From: Spirodela intermedia
Lineage: Eukaryota > Streptophyta > Magnoliopsida > Alismatales > Araceae
Direction: 5' to 3'
Assembly: GCA_902729315.2 (NCBI GenBank)
Contig: LR746276.1
Location: forward strand, 1,722,669 to 1,786,668
DNA: 64,000 nucleotides
The translations under genes were made by a program, and so were the position numbers. The notes beneath the pieces are model-generated. The model had not been told where the DNA came from. It made no database searches and was given only the letters and a program-made list of their open reading frames with translations. Each line of letters opens with the position of its first letter. Position 1 is the stretch's first letter. Positions 11,234-22,243 of this stretch are shown here, one piece after another.

Positions 11234-12730
11234 ATGGATAGCTGGGGCGTTGGCGTCCTCACCCTCTTCTTCTGCCTGGCCTTGGCCGCCCTCCTCCGGA
11301 AACCGCGCCGGGCGTTACCACCCGGCCCGCCGGCCATCCCCATCATCGGCAATCTCATGTGGCTCACCCGCTCTGCCGCCGACTTCGAATCCGTCCTCGG
11401 AGATCTCTGGTCCAAGTACGGCCCCGTCGTGACAATCCACCTCGGCTCCCACCCGACCGTCATGGTCGGGGACCGGGATCTCGCCCATAAGATGCTCGTC
11501 CAGCACGGGGCCGTCTTCGCCGATCGGCCTCCCCAGTCCTCCGCCCTCCGCATCCTCAGTTCCAACCAGTTCAGCGTCAATACCGCCGGTTACGGCCCTC
11601 TATGGCGGCTTCTCCGCCGCAACCTCACGACAGAGATGTTCAACCCTTCGCGCATCAGGCAGTGCGCCGATGCTCGCGAGTGGGTCCTGTGCGTCCTCCT
11701 CGACAAACTCCGCCTCACGGCGGCGTCCGGGGATGGCGTTGTTATCGTCAAGGGGACGTTCCAATTCGCCATATTCTGTTTGCTGGTCTTCCTCTGCTTC
11801 GGAGAAAAGCTCGAGGAGGCAGCCGTCAGAGAGATCGAAGCCGCGCAGAAGGATATTTTACTCTTCGTTCGAAAGCTCAATATCTTCGCAATTGCCCCAA
11901 AACTCGGCAGGTATTTATTCAGGGGAAGGTGGAACCGCCTCCTCCAGTTCCGACAGCGGCAGAGGGAGATCTTTCTCCCTCTGATCAGATCTCGGCGCCA
12001 ACAGAAGGAATCTAAGGTTCGGGGGGAGAACAGCTTCCGCTTCTGCTACTTGGATTCCCTCCTGGACCTCGAGATTCCGGATGAGCACGGGAGGAAGCTC
12101 AACGACGAGGAGATCATCTCCCTTTGCTCTGAGTTCCTGAACGCCGGCACCGACACCACCTCCACAGCGCTGGAGTGGATCATGGCGAACGTCGTCAAGC
12201 ACCCTACCGTGCAGGAAAAACTGGCAGAGGAAGTCGGTGCGGACATCAAGGAGGAGGACCTGCAGAAGAAACCGTACCTGAAGGCCGTGGTCCTGGAGGG
12301 GCTCCGCCGCCACCCGCCCGCTCACCTCCTGCTTCCCCACGCCGTCACGGAGGAGATCTCTGTGCGAGGGTATACCATCCCCAAGAACGCCATCATCAAC
12401 TTCGCAGTGGCGAAGATGAACCTGGACGGGGAAAAGTGGCAGGATCCCCTGGAATTCCGGCCGGAGAGGTTCCTTCCCGGAGGCGAAGGGGAGGGAGTGG
12501 ACATGACCGGCAGCAAGGAGATCTGGATGATGCCGTTCGGTGTGGGACGGAGGATCTGCCCCGGGATGGGCCTCGCACTGCTCCATTTGGAGTACTTCGT
12601 GGCCAACCTGGTGGGGGAGTTCCGATGGGAAGCGGCCGACGGCGACGAGGTCGATCTGTCGGCGAAAACTGAGTTCAGTGTGGTCATGAGGACCCCCCTG
12701 CGCGCGCGCATCTCCTCCCGCCGTGAGTAG
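11234..12730 (+). CDS. CYP89A: Cytochrome P450, CYP89 family (copy 1), intact
   Basis: Intronless 498-residue microsomal A-type P450. It would be anchored in the ER membrane and draw electrons from NADPH-P450 reductase. Visible in order: hydrophobic anchor ~4-21, PPGPP hinge 29-33, C-helix WxxxR 124-128, I-helix AGTDTT 304-309, ExxR 355-358, PERF 410-413, FGVGRRIC with heme-ligand Cys442, and basic C-terminus ISSRRE. Family assignment rests on the overall match to CYP89A (for example FCLLVFLCFGEKL and TDTTSTALEWIMAN). Arabidopsis CYP89A9 oxidises chlorophyll catabolites; the substrate here is unknown. The start is the only Met ahead of the anchor. From about residue 130 on it is nearly identical to copy 2, but its N-terminal third resembles pseudogene copy 4. 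Copia elements lie 224 bases upstream and 96 bases downstream. The degenerate TATA may mean weak or TE-driven expression. Confidence 0.93.
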   Translation: MDSWGVGVLTLFFCLALAALLRKPRRALPPGPPAIPIIGNLMWLTRSAADFESVLGDLWSKYGPVVTIHLGSHPTVMVGDRDLAHKMLVQHGAVFADRPPQSSALRILSSNQFSVNTAGYGPLWRLLRRNLTTEMFNPSRIRQCADAREWVLCVLLDKLRLTAASGDGVVIVKGTFQFAIFCLLVFLCFGEKLEEAAVREIEAAQKDILLFVRKLNIFAIAPKLGRYLFRGRWNRLLQFRQRQREIFLPLIRSRRQQKESKVRGENSFRFCYLDSLLDLEIPDEHGRKLNDEEIISLCSEFLNAGTDTTSTALEWIMANVVKHPTVQEKLAEEVGADIKEEDLQKKPYLKAVVLEGLRRHPPAHLLLPHAVTEEISVRGYTIPKNAIINFAVAKMNLDGEKWQDPLEFRPERFLPGGEGEGVDMTGSKEIWMMPFGVGRRICPGMGLALLHLEYFVANLVGEFRWEAADGDEVDLSAKTEFSVVMRTPLRARISSRRE

Positions 12731-12825
12731 CGCCGCCCGCTGCTGCCACCGCCGCTGAACCCAGGCACCACTGTAGGTGCGTACATGGCTGTAAGTCGTC
12801 CACATTTCAGGTTATCCGAACTTAT

Positions 12826-13363
12826 TGTTATGAAATAGTTCTTGAAATAATATCTTAATGGGCCTAGACCGGTGTATCAACATAGCAGAAACTTACGAGT
12901 CCAAGTACAGTAAGTCTTCTAATATATAAATGATAATGAAAATATAGAATGGGCTATAATAAAGTAAGACTTTGATTATTGTGGTCAAAAGAGGATAAAC
13001 ACACATCACGATCAGTAAACCAATAGAGAAGAGAGTAATAACAAAGTTTGAGGAATAGAATATAACAGAAACAGAGTTAATGAAGTGATAATAGCAGCCA
13101 CCAGTGAAGGATAGAGAGAAAAGAGGAGGGAGATGAAGTCGGAACTCCTATTGTAGTAGCTGGAGAGGATTGGGTTTCATGTGTTCTAAATTTATTTGTT
13201 TCCTCTCACCTTTCTCTCTCTTCGAGCTCCTTTTAAATATAGGTTATAGAAAAGGGGTTGGACTATTTTTTGGAGATAAAATAGTCATAAGTGAAAGCTC
13301 AGTAAAGAGGGACGTGGCTTACATTGGCCTTGCTGAATGAAGGATGACCAAGTCACCCTTACA
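12826..13363 (-). repeat. Copia B 3' LTR (538 bp)
   Basis: Runs from TGTTATGAAATAG to CACCCTTACA. It aligns with 18506-19004 (shared AATATATAAATGATAATAAA-type, CTCTCTTCGAGCTCC and GGACTATTTTTTG blocks). TG...CA ends are present. Confidence 0.85.
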
Positions 13364-13539
13364 AATCTCCACCTTGACTTAGACATCACAGTGATCTTTA
13401 AACCTTCATACTGAAAACTCTATCAGCTTCTCATGACTACTATAGAAGGGAATATAGTTGTATATATTCTCCCAAAAAAGAAAAAAAAAGGTTAGATTTA
13501 AGTGATGTGAACTCCAATCAGGTTTAAATAATGTTGGAA

Positions 13540-15411
13540 CTTTGAAATGGGAAGAGGTTTTGTTAACATATCAACTAAATTGTTTTTAGTAGTAATCTTC
13601 TACACGTTAATTTCACATGAGGAAATTATATCACAAAGAAAATGATACTTGATGTCAATATGCTTTGTCTTTTTGTGATACATCTGATCTTTGGTCAAAT
13701 AAATAACACTTTGTCTATCACAATAGACAATAATTAAATCTTGACATGAACATAGTTTAGAGAATAAATCTCTTAACTATATAGCTTTTTTTAATGCCTC
13801 TGTAAGTGTCATAAATTGTGGATAAAGTAACAATAAGCTGTAGGAAAGTTTTCTAATTAGTGACCTCTATTTATTAAGATCTCTCATAAAATCTGAATCA
13901 ATAAATCTAGTCAAAGTATCATTTGCTCTCTCAAATTGTAAACATGTATCAATAATATCTCTCAAGTACTTGAAAATCTACTTAACAACATGTCAATGTG
14001 CTTTACTTGGATTAGTCATATAGTAGCTAACTATACTAATTGCATGCGATATATCAAGATGAATGTATATATGGCATACATCACACTAGAGTATAGAACA
14101 TGTGACATAAATTTTTCATATGTTGGAGACTACGGTGATAAAGAATTTGAAAACTTGAAATGAGCAGCAACAGGAGTATGAATAGGTTTAGCATCCCATT
14201 ATTTATGCATTTAAGTACTTTCTCAATATACTTAGCTTGGGATAAGTACATCTTACCTTCACTTCAACTTATACAAATCTTCATTCTGAGAATTTTCTTG
14301 GCTGTTGTCAAATCTTTCATCTCAAACTCACTATTGAGTAAAGCTTTCAATTTACTAATTTCAGATATATCTTTTGTTGCAATCAATATATCATCAACAT
14401 AAAACAGCAAATGAAGAAATAGATCATTTGACAACTTTTTAAAATAAACACAATTGTTAAATTTACTATAAGAGAATTCATGTTGTGTCATAAATACATC
14501 AAATCTCTTATACCACTGTTGGAGAGATTGTTTGAGGTCATATAGAGATTTCTTCAGCAAACAAACATACTTCTCTTTTTCTACAACAAGAAAACCTTTT
14601 GGTTGCTACATAGAAATATGTTCTTCAAGATTGTCATGATGAAAAACTATTTTAACATTTATTTATTCTAACTCTAAATTATATGATGCATCAATATATA
14701 ACATAACACATATAGAGTTATGCTTAACAATAGGAGAAAAGATATCATTATAATCAATACCTTCGACCTGACTATAATCTTTTGTAACTAACTGTGCCTT
14801 GTATCCAACATCATTAGAGTTTAGAGTACCTCTTTTCTTCTTGAAAACTCATTTGCAGCTAGTGACTTTCTATCTTTTGGGAGCCTCCACCAGCTCCCAA
14901 GTTTGATTTTTATGGAGAGATTAAATTTTATCTTCCATAGCAACTAGTCACTTGTCTACATCCTCACAAGATATACCATTTGAAAACTTGGAAGACTCAT
15001 TTAGGTCTAAAGTTTATTCACTAACGGTCAATGGATAAGCAACCATATCAGCATGTCCATATCTTAACAGTGGCTTAGTATCTCCCCTTGACCAATCACA
15101 AGGAAGAGGGTAATTCTAGTTTTGTGGAGATATTTTCATAGGATGTGTGTCAGACACTAAAATATGTTCTTATTGGAAATGTATCTTATGTGAATCAGAT
15201 ATATCTAACTCCACCTGATTTGGAAGCATAACTTATATCCTTTGACTTTAGAAGTATAACTGCAGAAGATACACTTTTAGTTCTAGGCTCCAGCTTGCCG
15301 TCATTTACATGGATATATATGCTAGACAACCAAAGATTTTTAAGTCTGAATAATCAAGATGGTTATTTGCCCATACTTTCTTCAAGAGCTTTGAAGTTAA
15401 TGGCAGAGGCT
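13540..15411 (-). pseudogene. Copia B reverse transcriptase / RNase H and integrase C-terminus
   Basis: From right to left: the integrase end (SPASAINFKALEE near 15400, LDYSDLKIFGCLAYI near 15330, HVNDGKLEPRTK), degraded RT N-half, then an open RT block at 14264-14560. That block has KKSLYDLKQSLQQWYKRFD, the catalytic FYVDDILIA and FEMKDLTTAKKILRM. RNase H ends with YCDRQSV, KTKHIDIKYHFL and VDMLTKPLP near 13560-13760. Stops and shifts occur throughout. Confidence 0.85.
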
Positions 15412-16590
15412 GGAGATCTGTGAAAGATTTAAAGGCTAGGCAAAATACCAAGAGGGGGGATGAATTGATATTTTACAAATCTCAGATTTTCTTCTTGAAT
15501 AGTAGATGTGTCAACACATATGTTAACACAGCTCTGCGTGATTATCTACGTGCATGATTACTTTCTCTCTCCTTCGATGGGTTCTCATTATGAGACAAGA
15601 ACTTTTTATACTAGTTCCCCCCTCACTTGGCTACTTCATGTCCTGGAATATCCTTCCTTCGAATTCCATTATTTCCCTCGGAAATACACACTGAAATTAA
15701 TGAGATCAGCAGTCCAATACCTCAGGTTTGACCTCAGCAGAGATCCAGCCCCTTCCGAGCCAAATGGGGCTTAGAGCACCTCGTGCATCTGCCCAAAATC
15801 ACTCTCCAATCACTACCCAGTTACCTTAGGGCCTGATGGAGAGCCTCCTTGAAAGATTCAAGCTTTATCTTGGTCACCAATCGTTGCTGAAGAAGGATGA
15901 TGCAGTTTGCTTGCGGTTGAAGTTCGGCGGTGATGATTCTTGATCGTGAGAGAGATAACTCGTAGTAGATCGAAGTGGAATCATTGTTGTTGATTTCCCC
16001 AGCTTCCTTTCCTTGTAGGGCGTCGCCTTCCAACGGGTTTCTGCATTTTGCTCAAGAGATAAAATCAGAAAGTCAGTTCAAATACTTATCGTTTTCCGAA
16101 ACGCGCGGCAACGACCTCTGACCATTGCGAATTCATTATCTTTCTATTAGCTAGTCTGTTCGATTGTAAATTTGAACTGGAGATTAGTCTCTCAAATAAG
16201 AACAACTTTTGGACTTCATCTTCAGACTCGAACATTAAGCTGGTCGTTTACTCCACGAAAGCAGCTGACGTGTCCTTGTCCAGATTTCCGGTTCGACACT
16301 CACAAGAGCTCACTTGATATTTCAAACCATTTTCTTTTCTTTTAATGATGCACGTGACTAAGAAATAATAGTTGCAGACATTTATTTATGTGGTGCTTTT
16401 AATGATATTTATCCATATATATGTGGTGATTCACATATTCATTAATTCACTTAATCTCAAGGTTAGCCATAATGTCACAAGATAAATAATATATTTATTT
16501 ACATGAAAACTATGAGACATTTATGATAATTTTGTAAACAATGTCAAACATAAATTATATATTTTCTCATATAATTATAATATCAAAATC
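15412..16590. other. Insert within copia B integrase, LTR-like
   Basis: Integrase text stops at about 16600 on one side and resumes at about 15411 on the other. The ~1.2 kb between is richer in GC and contains AAGAGGGGGGATGAATTG at 15449-15466. This looks like a + strand polypurine tract followed by an LTR start (TGAATTGATATTTT), as in many plant copia elements, so a 3' fragment of another LTR retrotransposon is the simplest reading. The two frames here (15508-15774 +, 15821-16033 -) have no recognisable product. Confidence 0.5.
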
Positions 16591-17560
16591 TATGTCCAAA
16601 GATATCAACAATCTGTTCACAAGATGACAAGCTGTAAACACTGCTTCTACTCAAAAGTCTTAACTTAGACCTACATATAATAACATACAACGGGCTTATT
16701 TTAGTAAAGTTTTATTCATTCTTTCTGTAACTCTATTTTACTAAGTATAACAAATTGTTTTGTGCTTGACAATACCTTCATTTGTATAGAAATCATTAAA
16801 TTTGGTGGAGTAGAACTATAAACCATTGCCAATCCTCAGCCTTTTGATTTTCTTTCTAATTTGTCTTTTGAGAAAAACCTTTCATTATTTAAAATACATA
16901 AAAACTTTATATTTATGTTTAAGCATGAATATTCAAACTTTTTGAGAAAAATCATCAATAAATGATAGAAAATAAGGAGCAACAACTTTTAAAAGGATGC
17001 AAGAGGAACCCCAAAGATATGAGTGGTTATAATCAAGAGTACCTTTTGTCTTGTGAGTTGTCATCTAGAAGCTAACTCTTTTATGCTTACCTAAAATATA
17101 ATGCTCACAAAATTCAACCTTGTTAGTACTTCATCAACAAAGTAAGCCTTTATTGCTTAATAGATCCATTCTTTTCGTGCTCACATGTCACAATTTGTTG
17201 ACATCTTTTTCTGTCATTGAGGTAAATGTTGCAGTGATTGAACTAGAAATAGTGGTCCCTAATGAAGTGTAGAGAGTGCCACATCTTTGTTCTTTCATCA
17301 CAACAAGGGCCCTTTTGCTGACTTTTATGACCCCATTTTCACTTGAATATTTGTAGTCATTAGCTTCAAGAGTGTTCAAAGAAATAAAATTTTTCTTCAA
17401 ATTGGAATATGCCCGACATTAGATAATATTCGTGTGATACCATCAAACATTTTGATATGAATTGTGCCAATACTAGTAATCTTACATGAGGCATCATTTC
17501 CCATTAAGACGTTTTCACTATTGATCTGTTTATAAGTGAAAAAATACTTTTCATGAAGAG
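16590..17560 (-). pseudogene. Copia B integrase N-half and gag_pre-integrase
   Basis: The minus strand reads GIVKHKTICYT..NRVTERMNKTLL near 16680-16780, the family's RHxTxxxTPQQNGVAERMNRTLL with the catalytic Glu. LSxDFxVEAVFTACHLVNRL follows (16615-16680). Upstream, 17188-17400 is an open piece of the protease / gag_pre-integrase link (VIKVSKRALVVMKEQR). Many stops; non-functional. Confidence 0.78.
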
Positions 17561-17689
17561 TCATATGGTATGAACAACTTGTATCTAAGATCCAATCATT
17601 TTTGGAATTGATGGTATGAATAGAAAAAATAAAATTATGAGTCTCGTCTTTGGCAACACTAGCATATGTTGAACTTTCAACATGATAAA

Positions 17690-18480
17690 CTCTTTGGAGT
17701 CTTCTTACTTTCTCTTGAGTTTATAATAGTCAGCTTTCACATGTCTCGTCTTGTAATAATTATTATAAAACTTATTTTTAGATTTTAATTTAGATCTTGA
17801 CTCACCTCTATTTCCTCCTTAACTTTTCTCCTTAGTTCTACCTCTAGTAATAAGACCTTCAAGTTGCTGTCCTTCCAAAATAACAATTATATCTTTGTCA
17901 ATCAAATTTTTGAAACTAAAGAAGATTTAACATTTTCAATACATATGGTATCTCTACCATATAATAAAGTTTCTTGAAAGTGTCTATATGATGGTGGTAA
18001 GGAATAGAACAAAAACATGACTTAGTCTTTTTCCTTTACTCTCTCATCAATATTTTCTAAATCTAGTAAAATAGAATTGATCTCATCAAGGTGAGCTTTA
18101 ATTGGTGTACCTTCTCCCATCCTAAGCATGAAGAAATATTTCTTTAGAAATACTTTATTGGTGAGCAATTTGGTCATATATAATGACTCTAACATCAACC
18201 ATAATGCAGCTATTGTAGTTTCATGAATGACCTTATGCAGAACTTTATTAGACAAACTAAGTTGAATCATAACAAGAACTTTCTCATCTAATTCCTATTT
18301 TACTTTCATAGACATAATGTTTGGTATTTTTTCTTTTCATAATAATACTTATGTAACCCTTGGTGGGTCAAGAGGGCTCTCATCTTAACCTTCCATATTC
18401 TGAAGTTAATGTTTTAGTCAAACTTCTCAACATCAAACTTAGTAGACATCTTGTATCTCTATTTTTGTTGAAATAAGACT
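17690..18480 (-). pseudogene. Copia B gag with destroyed zinc knuckle
   Basis: An open block at 18022-18270 is typical Tnt1/Tork gag: IQLSLSNKVLHKVIHETTIA, LWLMLESLYMTKLLTNK, LRMGEGTPIKAHLDEINSIL. Downstream, near 17705-17760, the knuckle reads YNNYYKTRHVKADYYKLK. The expected three cysteines have become tyrosines (TGT to TAT) and the Gly before His an Arg, so it can no longer bind zinc. Confidence 0.82.
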
Positions 18481-18505
18481 CTAACTAGAAGCTTTGATAC
18501 TTGTT

Positions 18506-19004
18506 TGTTAGGAAAAACTTGAGATCTTAATGGGTTTAAAGTAGCCTATTAGCATAGTAGAAATTTGAGAGTATAAGTGTAGTAAGTTTTCTAATATATA
18601 AATGATAATAAAATGTAGAATGGACTATAATAAAGTAAGACATTGATTACTGTGATTTAAAGAGGATGAGCACACCTCATGACTAGTAAACTAACAGAGA
18701 AAAGAGTAATGACAAGTTTTGAAGAATAGAATACAACAAAGAAAGAGTTAATGAAGTAATAATATCAGCCACTAGTGGAGGAGAGAGAGAAAAGAGGATG
18801 AAGTTGAAGTCAAAACTTCTGTTACAATCATTGGAGAGGATTGAGTTTCTCGTGCCCTAGATTTGTCTATTTTTTCTCACCTTTCTCTCTCCTCGAGCTC
18901 CCTTTAAATACAAGTTATAGAAAAAGGGCTGGACTATTTTTTGAAGAGAAAATAGTCATAAGTGAAAACCCAATGAGGGATTGGCCCACATAGGCCTTGC
19001 TGAA
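18506..19004 (-). repeat. Copia B 5' LTR, end truncated
   Basis: Starts TGTTAGGAAAAACTTGAGATC next to the primer-binding site complement and matches 12826-13340. The match stops after GGCCTTGCTGAACC; the last ~25 bases present in the other LTR are missing, so the outer edge is lost. Confidence 0.8.
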
Positions 19005-20289
19005 CCAAAGTTAAATGTTAGATGGTTTGGCAGGGAAGAGAAAGTGGAGGGAGGGAAAAGGCCAACAAAGAGGGACATCAACCTCTCTCTCTCTCTCTCT
19101 CTCTCTCTTGCCTAATTGGAGAGTGGGGATGGGCAGGGGTGTGACAACCCTCGAACGGAGGAACGAGGTTCTAGGCTGACCAGCCCTCTCATTACAAGAA
19201 GTGATCAGGCCATCTTCACCACCAAACTGTAGCAGGGTAAGGGAGGGCGGCCATGGCACAACTTTGGTGGGGTCACTTTTGTTTAGGGAAATGTGGCCTT
19301 CGTGTTTCTTCTGTTGCTGTATGTAGTGTAAGTGGATTCAGTGTGATATAGGATGCCATGGCACACGTGTCTATCTTGATGTATGTAGTGTGAGTGGATT
19401 TTGTGTGATATAGGATGCCATGGCACACATGGAGCACTCCACTCATGAGGCTCCATCGTGGAGTAGCATAGCATGGGTGGGAGCATGTGGGTGGGAGCAT
19501 GTGGGTGCATGTGTGCTGATTTGTGCAACATAGTCAACATTGACATGGAACAAGGATCATGGGGGCCTTCCTTTAACTTTGGGCATCATAGACAAAAGCT
19601 AGCACAAGATAGCATGGCAGTAATTTAGTGCAATGTAGGATGGCTCAGGTGCACGTGTAGGGGGTTTGGTACATAGTGGTGCTATGCAAATGGTGTACAC
19701 TTGTACTGCAACAAGAAGTACAAGGTAGGCATGCAAAAGGTGGTGCAGACAAACAATGCTGCATGGCTGCTGTACAGATGCAACTTTGTGTGGCTACATA
19801 AGCATGCATGGGGTCTCGTGGTATAGTGACACATAGTGTAAATGTCACTAGACATGGCAATGTGTACAAGAAATTTCATGTGGCACAATACAAGACAATG
19901 TTGGCATACAATGGAGCATCAATTGGGATGGGATAACATAGAGTGGAGTGCAAAGTGATGAGGTATGTAAAGCTCCAACATGTGTACACGAGTGCTCAAC
20001 TAATAGATGGCAAAAGAGACAACCATCTTAAGGCAAAGTGTCTGCAACATATTGCACATCTCTCTCTCTTCTATAGATGGAAGAACCCTAGAGACAGTAA
20101 GCACTAGATAATCAACATTGAAGTCGAATTACTACTTTTGCTCAAGACTTTATAAATATCAATGAATATCACTTGAAAATATTTCAAATTATAGTATATT
20201 ATTGAAATTATGATTCTCTATACTGAGATTGTGATTCAGTGGGTCTAATCTAAAATCATAATTTTTATGAGGTGATTTAAATAAGTTTT
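19005..20289. other. Unclassified repeat-like sequence, no gene
   Basis: No gene recognised. It contains a (CT)n tract at 19082-19110, a tandem duplication at 19320-19431 and a GGTGGGAGCATGTG repeat at 19473-19502. The middle part is rich in CATGG/ATGCA-type words. Short minus-strand frames overlap these repeats and are not credible genes. Confidence 0.5.
19320..19431 (+). repeat. Two-copy tandem repeat, ~61 bp period
   Basis: GTATGTAGTGTAAGTGGATT (19320) and GTATGTAGTGTGAGTGGATT (19381) each continue through GTGTGATATAGGATGCCATG. The units are nearly identical for about 50 bases. Confidence 0.85.
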
Positions 20290-20467
20290 TGTTAGAATAG
20301 CCCATTAGGCCCACCAGGCCCATTTTGGACTTAATTCTCTCCACATCCCTATTCTCCTTCTATGATCTCCACTTCTTCCTCTCTCTTTTTCTTCCTCTCT
20401 TATATATAACCTCATGTACTTCTCTTCTTCAATACATAAATTTTAGGGTTTTCTCTTCCTCTCGTCA
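20290..20467 (+). repeat. Short copia-type LTR-like sequence
   Basis: TGTTAGAATAGCCCATTAGG, a TATATATAACC box near 20401, CAATACATAAATTTTAGGGT and a CTCGTCA end give the look of a small copia LTR (TG...CA, internal TATA, GGGTTTTCTC near the end). No second copy or target duplication was found. Confidence 0.5.
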
Positions 20468-21980
20468 ATAGCTTTGACTAAAAGAATTATTTTATTTTCA
20501 AAAATATTATTAATTTTATTTCAATGATAATAAATTTTAATTAGACTTATTTAAATTGATAAACTTTAGATATATATTCGATTAATAAATGATAACATCT
20601 ATTTGTTTCTCATAGAGAATATCTAAACTTTCAAAAATGTTGTTGTATAAACTTGTAGTTGTTTCTCATATATTCGATTTAAATGTTGAGAGATGGTACA
20701 AACTAAGAAGCTTTTCAAGAAAGATTCATTTATAAATTCAATGACGTTAACATCCAACAAACATTGAACAAACACCTCTGATCCCTCTACTATTTGTCAA
20801 GTCTTCTTGATATTATTTTGTTGAAACTTCTATGTAAATTTGAAGGGTCTTCCTTATTATTTAAACAATAAGCTGACAATCAGTTGAAGAATAAGAATCA
20901 AGCTTCACAATGTACTGCCCTCCTAGGATTGTGAATCTAGAAGAATATTTCAAAGTTAAATTCATTAATGGTTGAGTCTAATAAAGTGGTGAACCGAAGA
21001 ATGAGAATGTTCTTGAAGAGACATAGCCAACATGTTATACTTCAAAAAGTCCTATAGTTTTTAGATTTAAAACCAATAAAGTCTTAAGAATATGGTCAAA
21101 CAAGGAAAAAAACTTTGGAATAGTTGACCAAAAGTCAAAATTAAGAATCTATCAATTCAATACTTGACCTAAATACTAAATGGTATCATCAAATACCTCT
21201 GCACATAGCAAATAAATTTATTTGAGTAGATCAGATCCTTAAATCCTAAAATGATAATTTTCTTACTTAGTGAATTAAACCTTAAGGAATTAAATAGAGC
21301 TTTGACTTTTCAATGAGGGAACAAAATTTTGGATAGATTACAAGTGATTATGAAGGAGTTACACTAGTTGACTCTAACATTTTTTAGTTGATTCAAAAGT
21401 AATAATTATTTACCATAATTGAAAATGAGATCAATGATGAGATGCTTGATTGATTTATGGATATCATTAACTATTTGAATGATTAATAAAAACTTATCTC
21501 ATGATTAAAAAATAATTTTAAAATGTCTTAATAGAACTCAAAGTATAGTGTTTTTGAAGAGTACAGAAAGTTAGACTACAGGACCACTATAAATTACAGC
21601 AGCCCATTGATTGGTTGATGAACTGGAAAAGGAACAAAGGAGAAAACAGAAGAAGATAAGATTAAACAAATTAGATCTGACCAATTCAACCCCATCACCC
21701 TTCATCTAACACTTAATGAAAGACTCGAGCCTTGTTGTATGTTGTGCTTAATCTCATTTTGGTCGTTCGCATCTTGTTGCTTACCCAATCTCCTTAGGCC
21801 CTCTCCTCTTGATATTTGGGCCTCTTGTTTTCTTGAACTCATGTGCTCGGCGTTTGGGCTTTATTTGACACCGAGATGGCCCACTAGGCTCGTGTTGCCC
21901 GTCCATGAAGAACCGTGGTCAAGCGCACTCACACGTGGATGCGTGAGCACCTCTGGCTGCTTCGTCCGCTGCGCGTAACT
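20468..21980. other. AT-rich intergenic sequence upstream of P450 copy 2
   Basis: No gene or repeat recognised. From about 21740 GC content rises towards the promoter of copy 2. The 79-codon frame at 21739-21978 falls in that ramp and has no recognisable product; a TTTGGGCTTTATTTG-type stretch near 21850 suggests dispersed repeat sequence. Confidence 0.45.
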
Positions 21981-22040
21981 ACTTCCCGTCTCGGGCTGGC
22001 CGCCTCTAAAGGCTAGCGCCATCTAAAATGGGTAAAAACC

Positions 22041-22190
22041 GTCTCCAAGCAACGAGGAAAGCGACCGAGAAAGATCTCGATTCGATACCGTGGAGCTCTC
22101 TGAGGAATCCCCCAGACGTATTCGCTGGGTGTAAGTTCGCACGTAGCTCGTCTAGACTGGGGTGACGGGGGTCTCCTTATCCATATAAAT
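22041..22190 (+). promoter_or_regulatory. Promoter of P450 copy 2 (group A)
   Basis: Carries the array's conserved block: GTCTCCAAGCAACGAGGAAA and GCGACCGAGAAAGATCTCGA (22041-22080), TTCGATACCG, CAGACGTATTCGC, and a clean TATAAAT box at 22184-22190, 54 bases before the chosen ATG. The same order occurs at copy 3 and, without a good TATA, at copy 1. Confidence 0.72.
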
Positions 22191-22243
22191 GATGAATAGC
22201 GAGCTCATAAAAAAATTTGGAACTCTCTCGAAGAGCAGCGGAA

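Larger units (their letters stand above)
12826..19004 (-). mobile_element. Ty1/copia retrotransposon B (Tnt1/Tork-like, decayed)
   Basis: Minus-strand copia element with LTRs at 12826-13363 and 18506-19004. The primer-binding site complement (GCTTTGATAC at 18491) and the purine-tract complement (AATCTCCACCTTGACTT at 13364) sit at the expected inner edges. Right to left: gag, gag_pre-integrase, integrase, reverse transcriptase, RNase H. Gag and RT resemble the Tnt1/Tork branch. An insert of ~1.2 kb lies inside integrase (15412-16590). The element landed in the 3' flank of P450 copy 1: only 95 bases of flank remain on the left, and no matching flank is recognised on the right. Confidence 0.88.

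Noticed and set aside
11915-12805. 296-codon minus-strand frame opposite P450 copy 1
   Set aside because: GC-rich third positions of the P450 remove stops on the other strand. The same antisense frames recur over every copy, and none resembles a known protein.
19473-19510. GGTGGGAGCATGTG repeats as a possible CRISPR-like or satellite array
   Set aside because: Only two to three units with no spacers, in plant nuclear DNA; a simple local tandem repeat.
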